DNA of 64,000 bases from Marchantia polymorpha subsp. ruderalis (taxonomy: Eukaryota > Streptophyta > Marchantiopsida > Marchantiales > Marchantiaceae): assembly GCA_037833965.1 (NCBI GenBank), contig AP031353.1, positions 15,874,501-15,938,500 on the forward strand. The letters run 5' to 3'. The notes under the pieces are model-generated. The model made no database searches. It was not told the origin of the DNA and was given only the letters and a program-made list of their open reading frames with translations. Made by a program: the position numbers and the translations under genes. Positions 23,601 through 34,788 of this stretch are shown here, one piece after another (within the stretch, counting starts at the first letter, position 1; every line of letters begins with the position of its first letter).

Positions 23601-26000
23601 GGCCCAATATAATCGAAATAGGAAACATGTGCTAATTAACCTTAAAGATAATAAATAAAAAAATGGATTGTTTATGTAATTGTAAAAAATCCTTTCAAGT
23701 GATTGGTATCCAATGAATACACGTGCATACTATACATTACATATATGAAAACGTAATTGGTATCCATGTTACATAGTATGGTAACTTTGTGAACACTCAC
23801 AATTGTGTAAGTCTGTCATCCATATATTCCAAAGTTACAGCAATAAAATAAATAAACTTTCTGCACACACCCGTCTAATACAGACTATGCTATTCCACTA
23901 GCCTACTCCAAAACTATGTTCAGTATTTCGATGCCTTATTTTCGATACATTCACCAAAGTTAATTCCATAGACTGTACACACATTATTTCTTCCGAGCAA
24001 AGCACTACATCACAAATGGTGACAAAACAATCTATTTCTTTCAGTTTCACGTAGCTCTTTTCCAGAGTCTTGTACCCAGATGCATGGAGGAAATGATGAT
24101 GATTAACAAAAGGTCCTAAGAAGAACATGTCTGCGATGAGTTCATGTGGGGTCGAAGGCCCGAAACTGTTGTCCCTGAAGCACAATGATCAGGACAAGAG
24201 GGAGGTTAAACCCCCTCGGAAAGATCACGTGATGGTCTGGATTTACCTGTACTATACAGCAACATGATGATTGGGCATGCCATCACACAAAGTGACACCT
24301 CGTCTCCTGACATAAGACACAAGAAGGGTTCATTGAAGAGGTGCATCTCTTTATTACATACTCAAGCAAAAGCTGCGAAGAATATTCAAGTAGATCTATG
24401 TAGGAGGAATCCAGCAGGATGATGAGGATAACTGCTACTGCAAGCCACTCCCCTCCCCCTAGTTGATGGGAAAAGGCAATGCTGGGTATGTGGTTGTCAT
24501 AGGCTCATATAGTGGGTCAGGATGAGCGACTGCTCATCTTACCGTTTCCTGCTATATTCAGCATGCAACTGAATGCTGTGGGCCGTGGCATACACACGCT
24601 GGCGACAAATCAAAAGTCCAGAAACGCTTGCAAGCTCTTTCAAGACGAAAGAAAAGCGTAGAAGAAGAGCAGAGCATGCAAACGACATGTGAACTCTCAT
24701 GTTCTAAGAGGATGCGTGGGAATGTTTGCCATGACTCTGTAACTGATTGCTTACGTCTAGACTTATCGGTGTCTGTTCAAAGTCTCCTACGTGAAAATAA
24801 AAATGTTAACTAAACACTCGGATTTCCTATGGAGGACTACACAAACCTTCATACTAATAACCCTATTGGTACATGCCTTCTGACATTGGTAACCATTTTT
24901 TAATTTGGTGGGGCACGAAAGGGGATTCAATTCGTGTTCCTACTCTCCCTGCCACCTAATTCTAGAAAGACCTTCTCCTCGTTTCAAGAAATTTTCTTTA
25001 AGTCTAAGTTTCACAAACAATCCAAACTGTTAAGTTTCTGTTAATCAAGAAGGGCGAAAAAGATCTGATCTAACGTAAGTGGTAACACTTCAAACAATTT
25101 TGGCGGCCCTTATATAGATGCAACATCTTCAGAGAGCCATGACAATAGTAGACGCTTCTTGTGGTTGAAATACTTTGCCAGTCAAAAAGCAAAGAAATTG
25201 AAAAATGGCACTTTAGAGATATTTAGGTGACAATACAATTCAAACTTTACTGAGAGTTCCTAATATGGAAACTGACCCGAGTAGACAAAATGTTCTCGGT
25301 GCATACCAGAAATGTCTGCTTTTGGCAATCTTTGTAACAATGCGGTAGAGTAGAATGTCCGATACTATACTATCGAGATTCTACATCGGTGAAAACCCGC
25401 AACCTAGGCACGAGTGTGCACACACAATGACGATCACTTCCAGCTGCATGTAAAAAAGTCGACGAAAGGACTGAATTCAAGATGTAAAAGATTGTAGGGA
25501 CTTTTTTGGTTGCGGGTGGCGTTTCAGAATCAAAAACGTCAAGACACTGGTCCAACAGATGTAATCCATTGTAACCTCCAAGACGAGGTCTCCCCGCAAC
25601 GGACTGGACTCTCTTCCGCACTCTGCTTAGGTCACTGATAGTGGAAAGTCGGAATACGAACAAGGATACGTTTGGATTTCAAATGTTACACGCATGATCG
25701 TTGTTCGTATCACAACGAGAAACGAATCCTAAAGTGAGAAGACTCGACGAGACACTTATCTTCAGGAGACGACACTGCACTAAGAAATACATGGCGGCCG
25801 ACTTTGGTCACTGCAGACAGGGAGATAACAACGGAAGCTCACGCAGAACACGCACCAGACGAAGTGCAGAAATAAAAAACGCATCCGCTCCAAAAAGCAC
25901 CGGCGGAAAGAACAAGTACACGCTTACAACTGCGAGCCGAAGTGAGAAATGATTCGTCGAAAATTGTCCAACCAAGCTCTATTCCAAGGAAGGTCGTAAG
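20641..26000. other. gene-poor stretch with an AT-rich, CpG-poor core
   Basis: No gene can be supported in these 5.4 kb. The part from about 20.88 to 22.5 kb is strongly AT-rich and poor in CpG. Another AT-rich patch lies at about 23.46-23.85 kb. Near 22,220-22,262 the unit AAAAGGAAT recurs three times. The composition fits decayed, methylated mobile DNA, but no domain survives that I can recognise. Confidence 0.45.
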
Positions 26001-26006
26001 AAATAA

Positions 26007-26012
26007 TTTATT
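26007..26012 (-). other. AATAAA polyadenylation signal of the purF-type gene
   Basis: AATAAA on the minus strand, about 60 nt beyond the stop codon of the amidophosphoribosyltransferase gene, at a typical 3' UTR distance. Confidence 0.6.
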
Positions 26013-26072
26013 GAAGCCTCAAGTCCCTAAATATATTGCCTATCTACAGTACACGGGTCCTCTCGACGCTAA

Positions 26073-27953
26073 CTAGGGTACACCGGCGGGAGCGACGGGC
26101 TTGCGACTGCTGCTGCTGTTGTTGTTCGAGCTGCTGTTGGAGCCATTGTAGGTATCTACTAAACCGTCGACCAAGACTTTGTGGGCGATTTCTTTCTCGG
26201 CTGCGTCCTTGGACAGGTCCCGCGGCGGGACGGGGTAGTTTCCCGTGAAGCAGGCGTCACAGAAAGTCGGGGCTTCGGTGCCGAGCATGTCTCTCAGTTT
26301 CTCCAGCGGCAAGAACGCGAGCGAGTCGGCGCCCACGAATTTTCTCGTGTCCTCCACGTTGAGTCTGTAGGAGATGAGCTCCTCTTTGGAAGGAGTGTCC
26401 ACTCCGTAGTAACACGAGCCCAGGATGGGCGGACTGGCGATTCTCAAGTGCACCTCCGTCGCTCCAGCTTCCTTGATCAGCCTGACAATCTTCGACGACG
26501 TAGTTCCCCTGACGATGGAGTCGTCCACCACCACCACCCTCTTGCCTTGCAGCACGGGGCGCACGGGAGCGAGCTTTAATTTTACCCCGAAATCCCTGAT
26601 CTTTTGTGAAGGCTCAATGAATGTGCGGCCCACGTAATGCGATCTGATCAAACCCTGCTGGAAGGGAACCCCGGCTTTCGCCGCGTAGCCCAACGCAGCC
26701 ACGACTCCGGAGTCCGGCACGGCGATCACGACATCGCACTCCACAGGGGCCTCTGTGGCCAAAATCTCTCCGAACTTGTACCGAGACTGATACACCGATA
26801 GACCAAAAACGACCGAATTCGGCAGAGCGAAGTAGATATGCTCGAAAATGCACGCCTTGCGTTGCCTTTGCGGCATAAGGCACAGCGAGCTGATTCCGTC
26901 CTTGTCGACAACCACAACCTCTCCAGGGTGTATCTCCCTCTCGTACTCTGCTTCGATCAAATCCAACGCACAAGTCTCGGAAGCAAAGACGACAGCTCCG
27001 TTCTTGCGCCGCCCCATTACCAGGGGGCGGAATCCATAAGGGTCCCGAACCGCAACGAGCTTATCCTCAGTCAAAAAGACCATCGAGTAGGCACCTTCCA
27101 GCTGCTGGCAGGCGTCCACAAGACGCGCAATAAAAGGCCGGGCCTTGGAGATGGCAATTAAGTGAAGAACCACTTCCGTATCGGAAGAGGTGTTGAAAAT
27201 GGAACCATCTTCCTCCAACATAGTCCTGAGCTCGTTGTAATTCACCAGGTTTCCATTATGAGCCACTCCCACGGATCCGAATCTGTACCCGGCCACGAAA
27301 GGCTGCACGTTCTTCAGCACGGATTCTCCAGCGGTGGCGTACCTCACGTGTCCGACGGCGGACGAGCCCGGGAGCTGAGTGAGCTTCGACTGGTCAAAAA
27401 CCTCCGAGACTAACCCCATGCCCGTGACGGAATGCAGCGAGCGCTCATCACAAGTAACAATGCCCGCCCCTTCCTGCCCCCTGTGTTGCATCGCGTGCAG
27501 AGCCAGATACGCGAGCCGACTGGCCTCGGAATCGCCGAAAATGCCCACCACTCCACACTCTTCCCGCAGCATATCGCCATCTTCCTCGTCGTCCTCATCG
27601 TCACCGCCGCGCCTGCCTGCGAGCCATCCCACCATGGGATTCGGCTCCTCCTCGACCACTTCGGCAGCGCCCGCAGCAGCAGCAGAAGCCGAAATTCCCC
27701 GCCGAGCCGACTGCTGCCCATACCCTGCTCTGTCTCCGCTGGACGAATTCACCGGCAAGTCCGCCGCGGCGGACAATCGACATCGCAGATCGCCTGCAGC
27801 TCGTTGCGCTCTTCCTTCAGCAGGTCCGACGACACTCACCACCCTCCTCGAGAAGAGCTCGTTCCCTCCAAGAAACCTGCTCCTGCCGGAAGCAACAGAC
27901 TGGGCCTCCAGACCCAGCGCAACATTGCTCGTCGAAAGTGCGGTGGCCGCCAT
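26073..27953 (-). CDS. ASE: Amidophosphoribosyltransferase, plastid-targeted, single exon
   Basis: Catalyses the first committed step of purine synthesis, PRPP plus glutamine to 5-phosphoribosylamine. The protein has 626 aa in one uninterrupted frame. Residues 1 to about 100 are Ala/Ser/Arg-rich with few acids, as expected for a plastid transit peptide. An acidic linker lies at 118-126. The mature N-terminus should be Cys133 of EECGVVGIFG, the glutamine-amidotransferase nucleophile. HNGNLVNY (232-239) follows. The PRPP loop is VVVVDDSIVRGTTSS at about 473-487. Cysteines 368, 514, 565 and 568 match the four 4Fe-4S ligands of the Bacillus-type enzyme. The Asn/Ser-rich end (603-616) is species-specific. 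No introns are needed. The start is the first ATG of the frame and gives a full-length protein. Confidence 0.97.
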   Translation of the reverse strand: MAATALSTSNVALGLEAQSVASGRSRFLGGNELFSRRVVSVVGPAEGRAQRAAGDLRCRLSAAADLPVNSSSGDRAGYGQQSARRGISASAAAAGAAEVVEEEPNPMVGWLAGRRGGDDEDDEEDGDMLREECGVVGIFGDSEASRLAYLALHAMQHRGQEGAGIVTCDERSLHSVTGMGLVSEVFDQSKLTQLPGSSAVGHVRYATAGESVLKNVQPFVAGYRFGSVGVAHNGNLVNYNELRTMLEEDGSIFNTSSDTEVVLHLIAISKARPFIARLVDACQQLEGAYSMVFLTEDKLVAVRDPYGFRPLVMGRRKNGAVVFASETCALDLIEAEYEREIHPGEVVVVDKDGISSLCLMPQRQRKACIFEHIYFALPNSVVFGLSVYQSRYKFGEILATEAPVECDVVIAVPDSGVVAALGYAAKAGVPFQQGLIRSHYVGRTFIEPSQKIRDFGVKLKLAPVRPVLQGKRVVVVDDSIVRGTTSSKIVRLIKEAGATEVHLRIASPPILGSCYYGVDTPSKEELISYRLNVEDTRKFVGADSLAFLPLEKLRDMLGTEAPTFCDACFTGNYPVPPRDLSKDAAEKEIAHKVLVDGLVDTYNGSNSSSNNNSSSSRKPVAPAGVP

Positions 27954-28860
27954 AAGGACTTGCCCCTCCCTGCACTTCAGAGCCTGCGAGTGACAAAGAC
28001 CAACTGATCCTTCCTTTCCTTTCTACTACTGCCCCCCTCCCCCCACGACCTCCGAGCTCAGCTGCGATCCGCTTTACTCTGCTCTGCCCTGCTCTGCTGC
28101 TCTCGTGGCAACCTTCTCTGCTCTTCTCGTATGATCTCAGCTCCTTCTCTCCCTCACCTTCCTTCTCTCGCGTGTTCTGTTTCGGTTCCCGGTTCGTCCC
28201 CTGGAACCACGCGACCATAAACCCTAAACATTTCACAATCTCGCAGTAGCCTGGGAACTGCGTCAGACGGCTGACGCCGTCGAGCGAGTTTATCTTGGGA
28301 GGGAGCTCTTGTAGGGGCGTGGTGGCCCCCATGCTCCTGGCGGGACAAGATACCGAACTGTGCGAGGGGTTGCTTTGGGATCTTGGGTTTGATTCTCGAG
28401 AACAGAAACTGGACGAGGAGAGGAGGCCATGTACGGGACACGTAAATCCGGCCTCCATCTCCATGCCCGTGCGGCGACTTCGCGACGGCTGCACGCAGTC
28501 GTCGCGATCTGGGGGAAGATCGTACTGCCGTAGAGTACCGAGGGGCAGCCCGTCAGAGGCTGACACGTGGAGAGGAAGGGCCAGATGCTGAATTGTTGTA
28601 AAAGCGTCGACTGTTCGATCCCTGTCGCGATGTCGACCGGCGACGTCCCAGTACGGCCTTTGGACTGCTGTGGCTGTCGTGGTTGCCCTGGGGAGGGAGT
28701 TGCAAGTCTTCGAGGGTGGGAGGGGAGGGGAAGGGAGGGGGGCGGAGACTGGGACGAGCTGAGCTGAGATGAGCTCGCCCATGGCATATGCGGATAAGGT
28801 AAGGGACACGCAAGTCGTAAACGGTTACAGTCTAGGGGAGCTCGCACGACGGGAGCTGCT
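27954..28860. other. GC-rich 5' region of the purF-type gene
   Basis: Likely promoter and 5' UTR on the minus strand. It is C/T-rich on the plus strand at 28.0-28.17 kb (GA-rich in the transcript) with long G runs near 28.71-28.75 kb. A 330-codon open frame that overlaps the gene in another frame is judged a composition artefact. Confidence 0.5.
28219..28227 (+). promoter_or_regulatory. telo-box (AAACCCTAA)
   Basis: AAACCCTAA, the plant interstitial telomere motif known from promoters and 5' regions of growth-related and translation genes, lies 266 bp upstream of the amidophosphoribosyltransferase start. One copy only, so the regulatory role is inference. Confidence 0.4.
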
Positions 28861-31638
28861 CATATTTCACGTGTGTCCGGGTGCAGATTTTTGCAAGCTC
28901 CAGTCTCGACGACTGTGCGAGGCCCGCGACTCCCGGTAGCCGGAGTTGGCGCTGGGGTGTCCCGGACCAGAACTTTCCCGCTGGTTGCTTTCCCTCGACA
29001 CTCTTGCTTCAACGTACTTTCTCCCGTCGTAGCTGCCGGAGCAGTCTTCACAGTGGATCCGGCACGATGAACAGCTCCAAGGATTCGATCTCTGAGTTTA
29101 GGTTCGGTGTATTCAAGATAAGGGAGGAGAGGGGGAGAGAGCGCGAGGAGAATGGGTTACTGAAGTTTAAGGTACAGCGGCTACTGAGTAATTACAGTGC
29201 TTATATGATCTTTTGTTCTTTAGCCATGAACACCAGCAGTGTCGTTGCATAGTTAAGCTTTCTATCTTTCTCTCTTTCACTCTCTTGAACCAAGGTTTCA
29301 ACTCGCCGCCTTTGACTCCTGCGGCATTTCTCAACATCATATCAGAAGATGGGCAGGTGATGGAGACATCTGTCACGTGATAGGGTGGGTAGGGATATGA
29401 AAGAGATATTTTTCCCTTCAATGTGCCGAAGATTCTATGTTTCGGTGGCTTATGCTTAGGTTCTCGGTGACAGATTTTTCCAACCACCCTCTTCCCCTAC
29501 AGCTTCACCGAAATCTCAGCGGAATTTTAGTCTTGCATACTTCCCATCAATCTATACCAGACTTCCGATTTTCCAATTCGGTATCGCATGCGACCAACAA
29601 TATCACACTCTTGATATACATACAGGATTAGATTTTTTCGATGTAAAATAGCCCAGCAGCCTTCTCATTATTTTCCTCAACAACGTCAGTGAAAACAGTC
29701 ATCTAACACATTTCTTACGTGAGATATTGAACCGAAGACTAATTATGGTGCATGCGATGTGCGCATCCAGCCAATCATGCAAACGTTGCTGTCAAATTGG
29801 TCTGTACAGTTACAGGTGGAGGTTTCCCTCCTCAATAACCTGTAGGCATCTCTGGAGGAATGCTGTACAGTGGAATCAAGTGTGTCATGCGTACTGGTGA
29901 TATGAGAACTTTCGATGTTTTTGAGGGTAATTATGGCTAAAAACGTTCGCTCTCATTGGCATTCAATCCCTGCCGGATCTCAAACCTCGTCAAATGCTAG
30001 GAGTTGCCCGGTTAATAGTCTCAGCGTACAACATGACTTCACACAGGACTTGTACATGTAGCACCCAAAGATCTGGGATCGCTTATATGAAGACGATGTT
30101 TAAGTGAGGAATTCATGCATCTGAAGATGAAGTGTTTTTGTTCTCAAAGGCAATTCGCTGGAATGCCTGTCTTGTTCCCATTCCTTACATTAATCATCTA
30201 CCTTTGAACCTCTAGAACGCAAATTTTGATGTTCTTTGCGTGGTGGTTGGACAAGGTGGTCACTGTACAGAAAAAACCGATAGGTGTCTTAGTTTGTACG
30301 TTATCTTGATTATCTAGGATAAGTTCAATCTTTAGTACCACTAAGTACAGGGATATCAGCGCCACTTGAAGACTGGAATCTTACTTGAACTGAATAATTC
30401 GGTGGACTTTCTTGCGTTCAGACTATATACAAGTATATTTTAAATGGTGCATTAGATATGGATTGTTCTGCTCAACTAGGGAAATTGAAGAAATCCGCGC
30501 TTACATTACGACATGACAGAGTAGACTCACAGATGTATGACAGATTTATTTTACAGGCACATCGACGTTGGCTTTCAAATGATTGGATCGCCGTCATAGT
30601 CCGGTCCTCAATGCTCAAAATCATCTTCAAGATCTTCAGACAAATGCTTCAACATCTTCATTTCAAACGCTGTTTGCATGAAAAGACATGGTCGACGCTT
30701 CATCACCTGCTGATTTCAAAAGGACGGAAAGGTCCATGAGATCCGAAGTAAAGTAAGCCCCCTTTGGCACGAAGCCCCAGTGACAACAAGAGACGGAGGC
30801 CTACAGTTAAGGGGAACCGACCGTAAATAACATCTATCATGAAGACATGATCATTGAAGGAACACCCAACGATTTCTCCATTTTACTGAAACCCATCAAA
30901 ACCGTCAACGAGGCCGACTTAAGTATCAAGATATAGAACGAAGGCTTCAAAAGCACCATCCTCTTCCCTCAGAGATGCTTTCCTGCAGCTGATCTCCTTC
31001 ATCAAATGATCTCTATAATCACCACAAAGAAGCCATTACAACACCCGGAACCCACTTGACCTCCACTGCGTGAGAATAGTCTCGAATCCAACCATAATCG
31101 GCAATAACACAGTCTATTTTTCGGTAGTCACAGAGCCAAAATAGTCAAGATGTGCACCGTAATTGCGATTTCTTGAGGGTGTCTTCAGGTTCAAGGACTT
31201 AATAGTACTAAAAAGGCTGAAATCAGGTAGAGCTTGCTGATCCTGAAGAAACCCACCGCAAAACTTTCGCTTCCTTATCTTCATCAAGAAGGCAGTGATC
31301 AGATCATACACTTCACCCTCTTCCTATCACATTCAAATGGAGTGGGTACAAGATGGTCAACAAGTTCTTAAAGACATAGTGCTTTAAGAATCCTATGATC
31401 TGGAGTTCAACTGCTACGTAGCTTTGCTGATACCAACTCAACTGATTAGGAGGTGGACAGCTCCAACAACTCAAATTTGTGACAAAGTTCTCTGCAACGC
31501 ATGGCCAAAGTACTCTCCGGCAAATGATGCCAAAGATAGATTCGCTGGCCAGCAATTATTGGTGGACTAACTGGAGATCCACTAAGCCGTTTGATTTTGG
31601 TCGGGATATCAAGAAAGAAAGGATCTATGTGGTATGTG
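28861..31638. other. intergenic, possible scraps of old mobile DNA
   Basis: No gene can be supported. Short open frames occur on both strands. The minus strand around 31.3-31.55 kb faintly recalls a retroelement integrase zinc-finger pattern, but too weakly to call. Confidence 0.4.
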
Positions 31639-34600
31639 TCAATGGGGGGAATTCAAGCTAACTTGTATTCCTCTCTTCGCCCGATCCTGCTCTTGTTTCC
31701 GCAATATATAGCAATAGTTCACCTGCAACAGAACGGAACGTCAGATTTCTCATTCCAAAATCTATTTCAAAATTTTGTTTTAAAACACTTGGACGTGAAA
31801 TCTCAGAAATAATGAGGGAGACTTCGATCTACCGACAGTTCTATTAGTAAGTAAAATATTGAATGGCACAGTATATGGGAGCCTCTAAACGCACCTCGAG
31901 ACGGAAGAGCTTTGTAGGGAATACAAGCCCAGCACCGTAAGAAACACGGAAAGTATCCAAGAAACCCTTAAACGAAAATTTTGGGCGATCCTCCCCAGTC
32001 AGTGGTACTAGGTTTCCAGCACATGCGAACGCATGCGCGTGAACACCCCATTCCCTCAATATCCTGACTGGCAGGTCCATTGATAGATCTACAAAACTTG
32101 AAACTGCGAAATCTCCACCCAAAGTATCCACCATCGGCGGTCTTTCCTCTGCACCAGCTTCGGCTTGTGCAGTCGGTTGAGGAACAAGCCTGGCAGCATT
32201 CGGACCTACACCTCTGGTTCGGAAACCCAAAAGAGCCGATGGCCCTTTCAAATTTCCAAGCAATGATGAATGACCTCCCATAAAATATCGATCACTAATT
32301 GGGGTCGCTTTTGAAAGAAAATTAGGTCCCCATGGCATGATGATACCCCCAGCAGCGCCAAAATTCAAAGCAGCATTCATAAATCCCAAAGGAACGGCGT
32401 ATCTTAGTTCAAACTCCTGCGCACAGAAGGGGGACAGCACATGGTAACAACGTAAGACAAAGGAAAATACGTATATTGATTCCTCTAAAAATTTAGCCGA
32501 ATTTTAAACCGGTTTTTCTTATCGATCAGGTCTCAACAGAAGACACCAAGAACTCAGATGAAAGGGCCTGCATAGTTATGATAAACACATAACAGACGGT
32601 TGCTTTTGACAACGTGAAAAACGGGGACAGTCACTTGAAACACTAGTAAGAAAAAAAGAGCAGACGGAGACATAAGCCAAGAAAACTTTCTCTGCAATAA
32701 TTTGCAGAGAAGCAAATCTGGTCTTGGTTCAGATGCTGTAGCAATTTTTCTTTCTGAAAGGAAATGAGAGTACATTGGCAGTGATCTCCAAATCTTCTAA
32801 GGGACTGACAAGATGATAACAAGCTAACCATCTCATTTTTGGTGATGTACGTATGCAACCTAACCAAGGTATTCGTAGACGGAACATCTCTGTGCGATGA
32901 TTAGAGACTTATGTGGACAGCGTACCTCAGTCAACAAAAAAGAGAAAAGAAGTGCACAGAGCAGTTTTTACCTTTGTCTTTGTGACTTAAAGCTCCAAAA
33001 CAAACTCTCATCCGTTTCTAAGGAAGCAACCACTTTCTCGATCATCGTTCGGCAGTGTTCTAATGTAATTTCCAAAAAAAGAATAACATACTGACTCGCA
33101 TACTACCAGGCTTTACTCTTCATCCTATGGAAGTAAGCAAGGACTTTTAGTCCAGTTTATAGTTAGACTTGTTTTAGTAACGTCTGAAAATGAATACTCG
33201 TCTGTGCACATTTTCCACGAAAGAAGAAACCTCTTCTATAGAGTTCATGGAAAGATCCGGACCAAAAGATCCGGACCATTCACTGGACCTACCTCACCTC
33301 AAAACATGAGGATGGAGTAGTCTTTAAGACTCCCATAAGAAGGAACAAATTACAAGCGAAAGGCCCAGGTGGACATCAGGAGATATTATAGTTCTACAGA
33401 CTCAAACGACGTCCAGTGTTCCGAGTCGCAATATATCTGACTTTTCGTTTTTGTATTGACTTCTCTCAAATCAAACTATGGGAACATCAGAAGCATTCAA
33501 ATTGTTTGCAATGAAAACGCACATCCTGTGGAAGAAATTTGGCCATATATTTTGTTGGGAGAAATAGGTGTAAACCCTAAACAACGTCAAGGACATACCT
33601 GTCGGGCAAATCTCAACAATTTGTCATCAGGTCCAAGTCCAGCAAGCTGAGAAGAGGAAGTGAATGCGAATCCCTGTGTAGGCCGCATAGCAGAATCTCT
33701 CTCGTCAACCTTGTAAGTATACTTCACGGAAGACAACAGATGATGTCCCAACTGCCTTCTGATAGCATGCGATGCTTGACGTGTGGGATCCTCCAGTTCT
33801 CGCCATGTGAGGTTGTAGCTGAGATCATGGCTGTCGTCATTGATCAGACCTACAGAAAACCCTTTCAGCCGTTCTCGATAGGAAGAGTATTTTTGCCAGT
33901 CTTGAGTAAGTATTGTTGCGCGAGAAACCAGCGAACTTTGGAGCCCATGGAAACGAGGATAATTGATCCCAGCACTCAACTCTGAGGTGGTATCCCATCC
34001 ATAGCAGCCAGTTGCATCTATTGTTTCACCGTAACCCAGCAGATTCCTCCACTTTACAGTACCGTCGAGGGTCCATGTCTTGGTCTAAAAAGAAATGATC
34101 ATGCAGCGAAATAAATTCAGATGATGCCTTAATGCCGTGAGAGTCAAGGAACTTACAATTGGATAAGAATTTGTCTTGGTAGTGCCACTAAGGGACCTGC
34201 AGAAGCCAAATTTGAATATCGGATGTTGTTTACAGTGCTCACCTCTGGCTTAGAAAATATGCCCACGTCGCCCGAAAAGGGGCGCTTTGATTCCTCCACT
34301 TCGACAATGACATTAGCTGTTCCTGGGAGCTCCTCGGGACCAGCATCAATGGTAATTGTACACTTTTCAAAAACTCCCAACCCTCGGAGTCGGGCATTCG
34401 CCTTGACAGATTCTTGCAAGAGCTCTTGCATTGTCCCCGCTCTCTTGACCTCATCCAATTGAGCTTCTAACACACTGTCTTTGGTTTTCACATTTCCCCT
34501 AATCTGGACATCGTGCACACGAATCTTAATAGGTTCTTTCGCAAGCTTCTCCGAGAGTTTCTTGGCGAGTCTCGGGGCATCCCAGAGCGGATCGTCATCA

Positions 34601-34788
34601 TCGTGATCATCATCGATCATCTCCTCCTCATCGTCGCCCACCTCTTCCGCGTCCTTCGCCATTTCCGCCTGCTCTACCCTGTCTCCTTCCTCGTCGCCCA
34701 GAGGACTCTTCGTCGCGTCTTTCTTGCGCCATTCCTCCCCGCCGAACTCAGTGACCTGCTCCTCCTCGTCCACTTTTTCTGTCCCCAT
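31639..34788 (-). CDS. SAM50: SAM50-type Omp85 protein of the mitochondrial outer membrane
   Basis: Core channel of the sorting and assembly machinery, which inserts beta-barrel proteins into the mitochondrial outer membrane. Exons: 34243-34788, 33599-34084, 31895-32416 and 31639-31722, all joining in phase 0, giving 545 aa. Residues 1-66 form an acidic cytosol-type head. One POTRA domain follows at about 86-170, starting IKIRVHDVQIRGNVKTKDS. The rest is the 16-strand barrel, with the Omp85 signature region LLGFRTRGVGP in exon 3. The last exon, 27 codons, gives NYCYILRKQEQDRAKRGIQ and the C-terminal beta-signal-like end. The short acidic head and single POTRA favour SAM50 over plastid OEP80. 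No plastid transit peptide is visible. Confidence 0.95.

Noticed and set aside
23898-24185. A 95-codon minus-strand open frame
   Set aside because: No family resemblance, no splice partners and no support from neighbours. Length is within chance for this region.
27817-28809. A 330-codon minus-strand open frame overlapping the start of the amidophosphoribosyltransferase gene
   Set aside because: It overlaps the real gene in another frame, lies in GC-rich DNA where stops are rare, and is Pro/Ser/Arg-rich with no recognisable domain.
31114-31555. Minus-strand frames faintly like a retroelement integrase zinc finger
   Set aside because: Only a loose spacing of W, P and C residues. No second domain and no terminal repeats, so I do not call an element.
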